A DNA stretch of 57,491 bases from an uncultured Peptococcaceae bacterium (GTDB lineage Bacteria; Bacillota; Peptococcia; Peptococcales; Peptococcaceae): NCBI GenBank assembly GCA_910585405.1, contig CAJUDO010000021.1:1-57491 (forward strand), given 5' to 3'. This document shows, piece after piece, positions 25,059 through 32,116 of this stretch. The notes beneath the pieces are model-generated. The model was given only the letters and a program-made list of their open reading frames with translations. It made no database searches and was not told the origin of the DNA. Position 1 is the first letter of the stretch. Each line of letters begins with the position of its first letter. A program made the translations under genes and the position numbers.

Positions 25059-25706
25059 ATGAAAAAATGGAAATTGGCAACGATTGCAGGAACTTTATTA
25101 ATATCTTTTACATTAGGTAGCATGGCTGTATTAGCAGATACAAATGTGGTAACTGAGCAAGATGGCGTAAAAGTTTTTGTTGGTGCAGTGAGTCAAAATC
25201 ATGCATTTACAAGAAATTCTTTTATAGATGGGCGAACAGAATTTATTATGGAAAATGGGGCAGAAAACCCGCAAACACAGGAAACGGCGTTAATTACTTT
25301 TAATCAATATATGACAACAGAAGCTGTAGATTCCTTTGTAGATACATTAGGAAACTGTGAAGTGAAGCAGATTTTTTTAGGGATTCCCAACGTGGATGGC
25401 AGAACTATTATTGGAAAAGCAGGAACAGGAACTGTCTCAGAAAGAGTTGCGGAAAATTTTGATGGCATGATAGAAGAAGAACAAGATGATGATATGAAGC
25501 AAGAATTGCTGAATTACAAGAATAATTCTCAAATTTTTGCTATCACGATTGAAACAACAAACGCAACGATTGCGGAAGCTACCCAAAGGGATATAGTTGA
25601 TTTTGTAGATGTTTATAATTATCCAAATGCTGAACAAACGGCTCAAAGAAAAAATGTGCCAATATCTTATGTTGCAGTGCCCGAAAAACCGGATAACTCT
25701 AACTAA
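25059..25706 (+). CDS. Secreted hypothetical protein
   Basis: A 215-residue exported protein with signal MKKWKLATIAGTLLISFTLG and cleavage after VLA. The mature protein has mixed strands and a helical acidic stretch (FDGMIEEEQDDDMKQELLN, residues about 130-148). It ends in a segment DFVDVYNYPNAEQTAQRKNVPISYVAVPEKPD that looks like a conserved surface-protein ending. No family is recognised. ATG 25059 is 7 nt after GAGGAGG; ATG 25053 is too close to that site. It follows 24473-25036 by 22 bp. Confidence 0.7.
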   Translation: MKKWKLATIAGTLLISFTLGSMAVLADTNVVTEQDGVKVFVGAVSQNHAFTRNSFIDGRTEFIMENGAENPQTQETALITFNQYMTTEAVDSFVDTLGNCEVKQIFLGIPNVDGRTIIGKAGTGTVSERVAENFDGMIEEEQDDDMKQELLNYKNNSQIFAITIETTNATIAEATQRDIVDFVDVYNYPNAEQTAQRKNVPISYVAVPEKPDNSN

Positions 25707-25723
25707 CCAAAGAAATTGAGCAT

Positions 25724-26074
25724 ATGGGGAAAAAATTGTTTTTGTTTTTCATAAGTATTCCTTTCTTTTTATTCTTGGGGACAAAAGAAGAGCCAGCGTG
25801 GCATATGCTGTCTTTCGAAATAAATGTTTTTTTAGCATTGATTATGGCTGGCCTAGGATATATTGGAGAGAACCTAAACAAAAAAGAAAAAAAGTTTCTT
25901 TATACTATGGGGGTGTATTATAGTCTATTTGCGCTCGTTTTTTTATATAGCTTGATGCCGATTTTTATGATAGAGTATAAGAAATATAGATTCATCGTAG
26001 TATCGGTTGGACAAATTGTCTTAGGCTTATCGTGCAATCTATGGGGCATGTATCGTCTGAGAAAGAAAATATAA
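25724..26074 (+). CDS. Small membrane protein
   Basis: A 116-residue protein with four hydrophobic segments (about 4-20, 29-47, 62-82 and 90-108) separated by short charged loops (NLNKKEKKF, EYKKYRF). No recognised family. It begins 17 bp after the secreted gene at 25059 and is probably in the same operon. The ribosome binding site is weak. A terminator follows. Confidence 0.65.
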   Translation: MGKKLFLFFISIPFFLFLGTKEEPAWHMLSFEINVFLALIMAGLGYIGENLNKKEKKFLYTMGVYYSLFALVFLYSLMPIFMIEYKKYRFIVVSVGQIVLGLSCNLWGMYRLRKKI

Positions 26075-26115
26075 TATGAAAAATTATTGGCTCAAATATG
26101 TATAATTGAGTGGAA

Positions 26116-26170
26116 AACAGGGTTGTTGTAAAACTAGCAGAGCTATGAAAGCGACAACCCTGTTGTTTTA
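26116..26170 (+). terminator. Terminator
   Basis: ACAGGGTTGT (26117-26126) pairs with ACAACCCTGT (26154-26163), followed by TGTTTTATTTT. Confidence 0.75.
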
Positions 26171-26260
26171 TTTTGAAAATAAAGACATTTTTTGAAAAAC
26201 TGAGATAATAATTTGTGGATTAAATATGGAGATTATGAATGGGATACACTGATAAGGGTA

Positions 26261-26287
26261 CTAACTTTACGCTAAGTTTAAAGTTAG
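26261..26287. promoter_or_regulatory. Palindrome before family B gene 3
   Basis: CTAACTTTA-N9-TAAAGTTAG, a perfect 9-bp inverted repeat. It lies just upstream of a possible -10 (TATATT near 26291) about 55-85 bp before ATG 26348. This gene lacks the extended -10 block of its paralogues. Confidence 0.5.
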
Positions 26288-26347
26288 GGTATATTGATAA
26301 TGTGTTTTGATTTATGAAATGATAAGATTCATGAGGAGGACTTTTCT

Positions 26348-27406
26348 ATGTGCAAAAAAATGATTGCTGCGAGTATATTATCAGTATTCTTGTTGACTAT
26401 GTCATCCATACAGCAGGCTTGGGCAGCGAATACGGTGCAGGTGACATTACCTGGCTTTACTGTGACGCTGAATGGACAGAGTACCGGCAATGACTACAGC
26501 AAATATCCGCTCATTGTCTACAAAGATATTACCTATTTTCCCATGACTTATTATGATTGCCGCTTGTTGGGCTTGAAAACTAACTGGACAGCGGACACCG
26601 GTTTGGTCATTGACAAAAATGAGGATTATTTCTATGAATATCTGCGGGAAGTAAACAACAGCAAGAATGCTAAAAAGCAGACTGCAAAACTGACCGACGG
26701 AAAAATCACCGTCAATGGTAAGGGCATTGACAACAGCAAAGAGGAGTATCCGCTGCTGGTGTTCCGAGATATCACCTATTTTCCTCTCACCTGGCGGTTT
26801 GCTGTGAATGAGTTTGGCTGGGACTATCACTTTGACCAGAAAGAGGGGCTGGTGATTCAAAATGACAAGGTGAAGTTAGAGAATCCGGTGGATGAAGGGT
26901 GGAAAAAGCATCATCTTGGCAGTGTGGTAGGTTATGGTGCTGGGCATTATTCAATACAGAATAGTTGGCTGAAAGATGAGGATAATCCAATTAGAATCCA
27001 ATTAGAGGAACTTCAGACTACACAAGAAAACGAACTGAATCCAGGAAAAATTGAGTTCATAGAAGCTTCTGCTTTGAGATATGTTGAAAATTTATCTATG
27101 CAGTATGAGATATACAAGGCGATTGGACAACGTGAAGAATTGGTGTACCGAAAACAACTCCCCATTTTTCCTGGGAATTTAGAAAAAGAATGTCTAAATG
27201 TGATCACAACCCCAATCTCTTATTGGAGCAAGCCCAATTTACAAAAAGGGAAATATATTTTAAGAATTGGAATAGACTTGCCTGAAGTTATTTATTACTA
27301 TGAATTTTACAATGAAGAAGATCATTTGCGGAGCCTTTCGGCACCGTATCCGATTGAATTGGCTAATTTTGCAGAACGCTGGCCCCGTGCGGTCCTTGTT
27401 CAATAG
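26348..27406 (+). CDS. Family B secreted protein 3: conserved stalk, variable C-terminus
   Basis: A 352-residue exported protein with signal MCKKMIAASILSVFLLTMSS and the two CuAO_N-like modules to residue about 183. Its C-terminal 165 residues are close to those of the gene at 34653 (RIQLEELQTTQENELNPGKI, then YKAIGQREELVYRKQLP) and different from those at 18113 and 20457. It still shares the EELVY and GKYILRIG-LPE pattern. AGGAGG precedes ATG. Unlike the copies at 18113 and 20457 it has no intact divergent cargo gene upstream, but a cargo remnant lies downstream. Confidence 0.8.
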   Translation: MCKKMIAASILSVFLLTMSSIQQAWAANTVQVTLPGFTVTLNGQSTGNDYSKYPLIVYKDITYFPMTYYDCRLLGLKTNWTADTGLVIDKNEDYFYEYLREVNNSKNAKKQTAKLTDGKITVNGKGIDNSKEEYPLLVFRDITYFPLTWRFAVNEFGWDYHFDQKEGLVIQNDKVKLENPVDEGWKKHHLGSVVGYGAGHYSIQNSWLKDEDNPIRIQLEELQTTQENELNPGKIEFIEASALRYVENLSMQYEIYKAIGQREELVYRKQLPIFPGNLEKECLNVITTPISYWSKPNLQKGKYILRIGIDLPEVIYYYEFYNEEDHLRSLSAPYPIELANFAERWPRAVLVQ

Positions 27407-27450
27407 TTTTCAGAAGATATACTAGCTATTTGCCGTTATAAATATGTAAA

Positions 27451-27500
27451 TGTACCGTCAATATATTGAATAGATTGACGGTACAAAAAGTTTTCGTTTT
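27451..27500 (+). terminator. Terminator of family B gene 3
   Basis: Perfect 12-bp arms TGTACCGTCAAT / ATTGACGGTACA with an 11-base loop, followed by a T-rich stretch. Confidence 0.8.
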
Positions 27501-27537
27501 TTGTTTTAGAAAGAATACATTAAATCTAGTATTATGC

Positions 27538-27723
27538 TCATACCCAACGAGCTCCAACATATACCGGAGCGCTGGAAGTAGCCGGAACGACCATGTCAAA
27601 GATCACAGTTGTTTTTCCGCTTGGCATAGCATCATTGTACAAAACATCAATATATCAACGCTGTCCCTTCCTTTTAAATCGTTTACACTGTTTAATGGTG
27701 CGCCATAGTTGTACGACATAAGA
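27538..27723 (-). pseudogene. Remnant of a sigma-regulon cargo gene (related to 19179-20234)
   Basis: On the minus strand an ATG behind AAAAGGAG opens MSYNYGAPLNSVNDLKGRD and then loses frame. In a second frame the sequence NDAMPSGKTTVIFDMVVPAT ends in VYVGARWV and a stop, which aligns with the C-terminus of the 351-residue protein at 19179 (NNLSAGESVTVNFFTVIPAG). Most of the gene is missing and at least one frameshift is present. The full promoter and a long palindrome remain upstream, showing that it was once an active member. Confidence 0.65.
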
Positions 27724-27745
27724 CATTTCTCCTTTTTAGTAAGTT

Positions 27746-27787
27746 AATTGAAAGTTTTTATTTTGGCCAAATTTTTCACTTTCAATT
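27746..27787. promoter_or_regulatory. Long palindrome in the 5' leader of the cargo remnant
   Basis: AATTGAAAG at 27746-27754, TTTTGGCCAAA in the centre and CTTTCAATT at 27779-27787, all symmetric about 27766.5. It occupies the same position relative to the promoter as the other palindromes. Confidence 0.55.
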
Positions 27788-27790
27788 AAT

Positions 27791-27819
27791 ATAAAGCGGA
27801 TTCATGTCATTTTTGTAAA
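27791..27819 (-). promoter_or_regulatory. Candidate alternative-sigma promoter of the cargo remnant
   Basis: On the minus strand TTTACA (27814-27819), 17 bp, CTTTAT (27791-27796). Confidence 0.65.
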
Positions 27820-27837
27820 CTCTTTTATGGAATATTT

Positions 27838-28584
27838 TTAATCAATTTCTTCTTCGGATAGCTGTTCAATGAATACGTTTGTAATAACATAGGTGCCATC
27901 TATTTCTGTATATTGCAGATGATAATACCCTATTACCATTCCTTGATAAACGATAAATGGAATCTTTGCATATAGTGTTTGATTGTCTATATGATACTCT
28001 GTCCAATCAAGATAGCCCACGTGGGAGTCCAGCGTTTCTAAATCTGGAAAACATTCGCTATTATAAAATAATTGATACGCATTTTCATCTATCGAAATGT
28101 CAACGACAATCTCTGTTTCTGTACGATGTAAAGAGCTTTGCAGATGTTCCTGTAGATATTGCACAGGGTTTTCTGTTTGATGGTCCTTTCCGGCAGAATC
28201 AACTATATAGATATGGTTTAAAAGTACGCCGGTGCCGCGATCAATTCTATTCCAGAAAACAAAAATCAACTCTTTTTCCCGATCATCATTGATATCTGCA
28301 TAATATATTGAAGGTGCGCAGATATCGTCTTCATCAATTCCGGCTCTCCATTCCCAATTTTTTCGCATAGAAATGTCGTTCAACTGCAAAATGAAATCAC
28401 GGTAATGATACGATTCTCTTGACGCCGATTTTTGCGGATAAAGCTCTACATGCATACCAGGAAAGTCGGCGCTATAGCATATATCCCAACGGGGAACTGT
28501 GCGGTAAAACATACTGCCAATTAAAACCACTACCAGAATCGCTGATAGAAGATATTTTTTTGAGACACGCTCCTTATTTTTCAT
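27838..28584 (-). CDS. Membrane-anchored or exported hypothetical protein
   Basis: A 248-residue protein with one N-terminal hydrophobic segment (residues about 11-27) and an extracellular part. The motif YYADINDDREKELIFVFWN near 95-112 resembles FG-GAP/VCBS-type calcium-binding loops (D-x-N-x-D-x-x-x-E/D). The C-terminal strands are unrecognised. AGAGAGGG precedes ATG. It follows the decayed CuAO_N gene at 28606-28855 by about 20 bp, so both once formed an operon. The first codons and upstream DNA of this gene are repeated at 36996-37026 after the intact CuAO_N gene. Confidence 0.7.
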   Translation of the reverse strand: MKNKERVSKKYLLSAILVVVLIGSMFYRTVPRWDICYSADFPGMHVELYPQKSASRESYHYRDFILQLNDISMRKNWEWRAGIDEDDICAPSIYYADINDDREKELIFVFWNRIDRGTGVLLNHIYIVDSAGKDHQTENPVQYLQEHLQSSLHRTETEIVVDISIDENAYQLFYNSECFPDLETLDSHVGYLDWTEYHIDNQTLYAKIPFIVYQGMVIGYYHLQYTEIDGTYVITNVFIEQLSEEEID

Positions 28585-28605
28585 AATGCCCTCTCTTTCT
28601 GTTTA

Positions 28606-28855
28606 TCATTCCTGTGCCAGTGCCAAAAGCTCCTCACAGGAATAGGTCTGGGCTGTAATCTGCTTCTCGTCGGATAATCGTATGGTTTGAGTATCCGGCT
28701 GCCATTGCTGCTCTCCTGCGGTGACCAGTGTTCCGTTCAGGTAGTAACGGTCTTGTACTTCCGGCAAAAAGCCAACAGCTGTCCAGCGGCGTACACCGGC
28801 TGTATGCCCACCATACAGAGAATGCCAAGCAGCAAAGAAAATAATAATTTTTCAT
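28606..28855 (-). pseudogene. Decayed, internally deleted copy of the 35751-36995 CuAO_N gene
   Basis: The minus strand matches the start of the gene at 35751 (signal peptide, then AAGQLLAF) with one base lost in the early A/T run and another in the GCTTTTT run. It then jumps from the EQQW region to PDTQTIRLSD and directly to the C-terminal TYSCEELLALAQE. About 1 kb of internal sequence is missing. Its divergent position opposite 29032 repeats the A/B pair layout. Confidence 0.8.
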
Positions 28856-28938
28856 AATGGTCCTTCTTTCATTGAGTTTTTAGATAGTAAATTTTTAAGT
28901 GTATTTGAAAATGATTCTGAATTCGCCAGAAAATTAGG

Positions 28939-28966
28939 TTTACAAAATTCGCTCCTGTTTCTTTAT
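28939..28966 (+). promoter_or_regulatory. Candidate alternative-sigma promoter of family A remnant / uviB copy 2
   Basis: TTTACA (28939-28944), 16 bp, CTTTAT (28961-28966). The only member of the set besides the sigma gene that reads rightward. It may also drive the uviB gene at 29551. Confidence 0.7.
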
Positions 28967-28983
28967 ATTAATTGTAAAGGGTA

Positions 28984-28995
28984 CATTGGCCAATG
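28984..28995. promoter_or_regulatory. Palindrome in the 5' leader of the family A remnant
   Basis: Perfect 12-bp palindrome CATTGGCCAATG, centred 26 bp after the -10 element. Confidence 0.6.
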
Positions 28996-29031
28996 CTACG
29001 AATTACAAGTAACAATTTAGGAGAGATATTT

Positions 29032-29437
29032 GTGGCGAATTATGGCTATCATGTTACTGGGAGAGAATCTTCTGGTCCGACAGAACATGCAAAGTATAAC
29101 TATTGGGCAATTAACAGTTATTTTGGGTGACTGATTTGGTACAAGCAGATTTGTCCAGCGAATCGTATCCAGAGTTTATTTATTCAATCTGGGACAAAAA
29201 TGGACAAGGTGTCAATATTGGTATTGGATATGGTTTTGCAGCAGCTCCGACGAAATGGTCTATCTTTGCCTATGGTGCAGTTGCTGCAGCATTTAAGCGG
29301 ATTCAGGCAACATTGATCGACCTCGAATTTGTACCTATTGCATTGCGGAGACACATGGCCGGGTGACAGCGGTGGTTTTGGATGCGAGTGTGCAACAGCA
29401 TCTTTGGGGCCAAAACCGGCAGATGGAGGTCTGACAT
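29032..29437 (+). pseudogene. Decayed family A gene
   Basis: GTG 29032 behind TAGGAGAG opens VANYGYHVTGRESSGPTEHA and stops at TGA after YFG. The next frame continues with SYPEFIYSIWDKNGQGVNIGIGYGF and KWSIFAYG, which match the FPEFF, DIGI and IFAYG landmarks of family A. A further frame shift follows near 29310-29330 and the end is missing. The promoter and palindrome upstream are intact. Confidence 0.7.
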
Positions 29438-29550
29438 GAGATTTTCCTTGTGTTAGGTACTGATTGAGTGTTTAGATGTAAGTGTTATTTTCCTGCATTT
29501 TCTTCCTAATTTGTGCATTTGCATCTCAACGCAGAAAGGAGGAAACTGTT

Positions 29551-29769
29551 GTGGAAAATGAAGTATTACAATTGGCTGCCAGTCAGGGCTTATGGGCGAT
29601 GCTGTTTGTTTGTCTGTTGTTTTATGTGCTGAAAGAAAATAGCAAACGGGAGCAAAGCTTCCAGGATATCATTTTAGCATTAACAGAAAAACTGGATACT
29701 TTAGAATCCATCAAGGAAGCACTGGCAGAAATTAAAGATGATCTGCACGATATTGGAAAGACAAATTAG
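29551..29769 (+). CDS. UviB/BhlA-family holin-like protein (copy 2)
   Basis: A 72-residue protein almost the same as the one at 5907-6125: VLQLAASQGLWAMLFVCLLFYVLKEN membrane segment, then the charged tail LTEKLDTLESIKE. The GTG start is 8 nt after AAAGGAGG; upstream ATG-like starts lack a site. It lies 110 bp after the decayed family A gene and may be read from the promoter at 28939. Holin-like UviB/BhlA proteins are linked to bacteriocin release or activity. Confidence 0.85.
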   Translation: MENEVLQLAASQGLWAMLFVCLLFYVLKENSKREQSFQDIILALTEKLDTLESIKEALAEIKDDLHDIGKTN

Positions 29770-29844
29770 GGTTCGTTTCCCAGAAACAAGGTAAACTTAG
29801 CCTTGCAGATTTGCGGATAAAAATTGTTGTACAGAATTTAAGCG

Positions 29845-29890
29845 ATAGGGTTGGAATATATTTTAAACAATGTATTCTAACCCTATTTGT
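29845..29890 (+). terminator. Terminator after uviB copy 2
   Basis: Perfect 14-bp arms ATAGGGTTGGAATA / TATTCTAACCCTAT, then TTGTG. The rest of 29770-30077 holds nothing recognisable. Confidence 0.75.
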
Positions 29891-30077
29891 GTATAAGTGA
29901 AAAATTGTATAACATGGATTCAAATTCTTTTTTCTTTTTAAGATTCATAGCATATTTTAAAGATGATATATAATTTTGCTTCTAAGTTAAGTATACAACA
30001 AAATGTTTTGTTATTTTGTAATGTACATAAACAACGCTTTTTGTGCAGAATATGTACAGAGAAGAGAGATTTAATTG

Positions 30078-30662
30078 TTAATTAAAATGGCATGTACTTT
30101 GTAAAACGGGAAAACAAGTATTAGGTTGTGCAAAAAATAAATTAGTCATTTCGTGATAAAAATGGGATTTCTCTACATGATTCGCCAAATATTTATAGCA
30201 TTGTCGGTCCGCATAACTCATAAATTTAAAAGGGTTTTGATAGTAATTTGTCAGCCAGTGAGGTAGGGGGCAGCAAAAAATTAAATAACCGTTATTTTTT
30301 AAAAAAATTTGCTGATACAACTCTTCTATTGGCTGTTGATATTTGAAAAAACGATTTCTTGGTAAAAGAAAAGATGCAACGGTGAAAGGCTTAACTGTCA
30401 GATAATCGAAATAATAATTTTTATTTTGTGCTTGAAAAAAAACATCTTTCTTAAAAAAAGAAGGATTCTGCAATAAATATTTCCATTTCTTTAAGGTGGG
30501 ATGATATATAATATCATTGCTGACTTTGTAATTTAATTGTTTGAAGGACGTTTGAGCTGTTTTTGGAGGAAAAGTAATATTCAATAGAGACAAAAATTCT
30601 AAAAGTGATTCTTCTTTTAAGAGAGGCAGATATAATTTAAGTATGATAATATTGGTATCCAT
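30078..30662 (-). CDS. Hypothetical protein
   Basis: A 194-residue protein rich in Phe, Tyr, Leu and Lys, without signal peptide or clear membrane segment and without a recognised motif. GAAAGGAAAC before ATG supports the start. It is divergent from the XRE-type regulator at 30809, with 146 bp and an inverted repeat between them, so the regulator may control it. Strongly AT-rich, unlike the core genes further right. Confidence 0.6.
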   Translation of the reverse strand: MDTNIIILKLYLPLLKEESLLEFLSLLNITFPPKTAQTSFKQLNYKVSNDIIYHPTLKKWKYLLQNPSFFKKDVFFQAQNKNYYFDYLTVKPFTVASFLLPRNRFFKYQQPIEELYQQIFLKNNGYLIFCCPLPHWLTNYYQNPFKFMSYADRQCYKYLANHVEKSHFYHEMTNLFFAQPNTCFPVLQSTCHFN

Positions 30663-30689
30663 TTTATTGTTTCCTTTCTATTTCGTCAA

Positions 30690-30752
30690 TATACGAATTG
30701 TAAACGATTTTTAAAAGATTATCAAGGATTAATGACATTTTCAATTCGTATA
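30690..30752. promoter_or_regulatory. Inverted repeat in a divergent promoter region
   Basis: TATACGAATTG (30690-30700) and CAATTCGTATA (30742-30752) form a perfect 11-bp inverted repeat 41 bp apart. It is a candidate operator pair for the adjacent XRE regulator. Confidence 0.5.
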
Positions 30753-30808
30753 TACCGAATTTCTTTCGTTTATCATAAAAGAAAACGGATGAAGAGAGTG
30801 AAACAATT

Positions 30809-31186
30809 ATGACATTGGCAGAACAAGAGCGGGAAGAAAAGAAGTTGCAACAAGAGCGGGAAGAAAAAAGGCTACAGCAAGAGCGCAAAATGCTTATTGG
30901 AAATCGTATCACTGCTTTGCGTATGCAATTAGGAAAGAGTGAAGCATTGCTATCAAGAGAGCTTGGAAAGGATAAAGGTTATTTACAAAACATAACTTCT
31001 GGGAGAGCATTTCCTTCTATGGAGATGTTCTTTGAAATCTGCAATTATTTTGAAATTACGCCGCAAGAATTTTTTTCAGTACAACCAGTATCTTTGATAC
31101 GTCAAGAATTTCAGAAATTGACAGAGCGAATGACGGATGAAGAGTTAGAGGATTGGCTGAAGCTATTAAAACATTATGTAAAATGA
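30809..31186 (+). CDS. XRE-family HTH regulator with repetitive N-terminal coiled coil
   Basis: A 125-residue protein. Residues 4-26 consist of near-perfect repeats of EQEREEKK/LQQEREEKR, encoded by a tandem DNA repeat, and should form a short charged helix. Residues about 29-87 are an HTH_3-type domain (IGNRITALRMQLGKSEALLSREL, GYLQNITSGRAFPS, FEICNYFEITPQEFF). The C-terminal helix is MTDEELEDWLKLLKHYV. It is divergent from the hypothetical gene at 30078. The length of the N-terminal repeat could vary by slippage; that is an inference. Confidence 0.85.
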   Translation: MTLAEQEREEKKLQQEREEKRLQQERKMLIGNRITALRMQLGKSEALLSRELGKDKGYLQNITSGRAFPSMEMFFEICNYFEITPQEFFSVQPVSLIRQEFQKLTERMTDEELEDWLKLLKHYVK

Positions 31187-31296
31187 ACAATGAAGTTGTG
31201 TCAACACAGATTCTATGTAATTGCCAATCAACTCCATTGTTTAAAGTAGAAAATAGAAATATTTGTATTATTTAGTTCTAGCTGATTTGAGAAAAG

Positions 31297-31434
31297 CTAG
31301 TGTTTCGCTTTTAACTGAGCAGGAACTTTTGGTTGGTAGTACTCAAATGCGCATGGTAAATTTGCACTTATCTGACCAACTATCAGCACTGCTACCAAAA
31401 AAACGCCTGTTAATTTGGAGATCAGTTTTTTCAT
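31297..31434 (-). CDS. agrD: AgrD-type cyclic autoinducer prepeptide (locus 2)
   Basis: A 45-residue peptide not obvious from ORF length alone. The plan is MKKLISKL basic start, hydrophobic helix, GQISAN, core LPCAFEY and tail YQPKVPAQ. The tail and the junction are shared with the locus 1 peptide, but the predicted five-residue ring is CAFEY instead of CSGPF. GGAGGTG lies 8 nt before ATG, and the start overlaps agrB by 4 nt. Confidence 0.85.
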   Translation of the reverse strand: MKKLISKLTGVFLVAVLIVGQISANLPCAFEYYQPKVPAQLKAKH

Positions 31435-32024
31435 ACGTTTTCACCTCCGTTGATTGGTCTTAGATAAATGGCTGCAAGTACAGAGAAGGTGGCCTGAAAA
31501 CATCCCCAAGCAATTGCAAATGCTACGTTAAAGAAATTTCTATAAAGAAAAAGAGACAATACTACGTAGAAAATACATAACAGTTTAATGGTCTGTTTGC
31601 GAAAGCGTATTTTTTGTTGATGTGTAAAAGGATTGTTTTTATGTTCTACAGGAGAAAAAAGAAACAGGATTACAGAACTAATGCATGTCAAAAAACAACA
31701 AACTTCTGTGATATATTGTTCAGGTAATAAAAATTGTGCTAACAAGAAAATTAGAAACGTTATCATTGAGAGTAAGTAACACTTTAAATGCGTAGATGCA
31801 TGGTATCCGCCGGCCGTTCCACGAAAACAGCAAAAACTTATAATATAGCAAAAAGTTGTACCGAAGGTTTTTGTTAAAACTGCTATCAGAAAAATACTTC
31901 CCCAAGAAAAAATTGCTGAGAAAATAACTTCAAAGGAATAAGCATAACTTTCCCTATCTTCTATTGTTATAAAGGATTTCTTTAAAAAAAAATCTGTAAG
32001 ATAATTTGCCAGTTGAAGTATCAT
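31431..32024 (-). CDS. agrB: AgrB-like accessory gene regulator protease (locus 2)
   Basis: A 197-residue polytopic membrane protein with the AgrB active-site region RGTAGGYHASTHLKC (His and Cys seven residues apart, as in locus 1). The C-terminal part has several hydrophobic helices with a basic loop near KIRFRKQTIK. GGAGGG precedes ATG. It lies 92 bp after agrC and overlaps agrD by 4 nt. It should process the locus 2 AgrD. Confidence 0.92.
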   Translation of the reverse strand: MILQLANYLTDFFLKKSFITIEDRESYAYSFEVIFSAIFSWGSIFLIAVLTKTFGTTFCYIISFCCFRGTAGGYHASTHLKCYLLSMITFLIFLLAQFLLPEQYITEVCCFLTCISSVILFLFSPVEHKNNPFTHQQKIRFRKQTIKLLCIFYVVLSLFLYRNFFNVAFAIAWGCFQATFSVLAAIYLRPINGGENV

Positions 32025-32116
32025 GTGATGTTCCCTCCGTTGTGGTTATCATAGCAGAAATTTAATCAAAGAATAATAATTGTACATTTTTAACAGGATT
32101 TAGGCAGAAATAACCT

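Noticed and set aside
27466..27708. Plus-strand ORF of 80 codons
   Set aside because: It is antisense to the cargo remnant at 27538-27723, overlaps a terminator and has no ribosome binding site.
29127..29366. Independent 79-codon gene
   Set aside because: It is the middle frame of a frameshifted family A gene that starts at 29032.
31263..31463. Plus-strand ORF of 66 codons
   Set aside because: It is antisense to agrD of locus 2, which has a clear family pattern and ribosome binding site.
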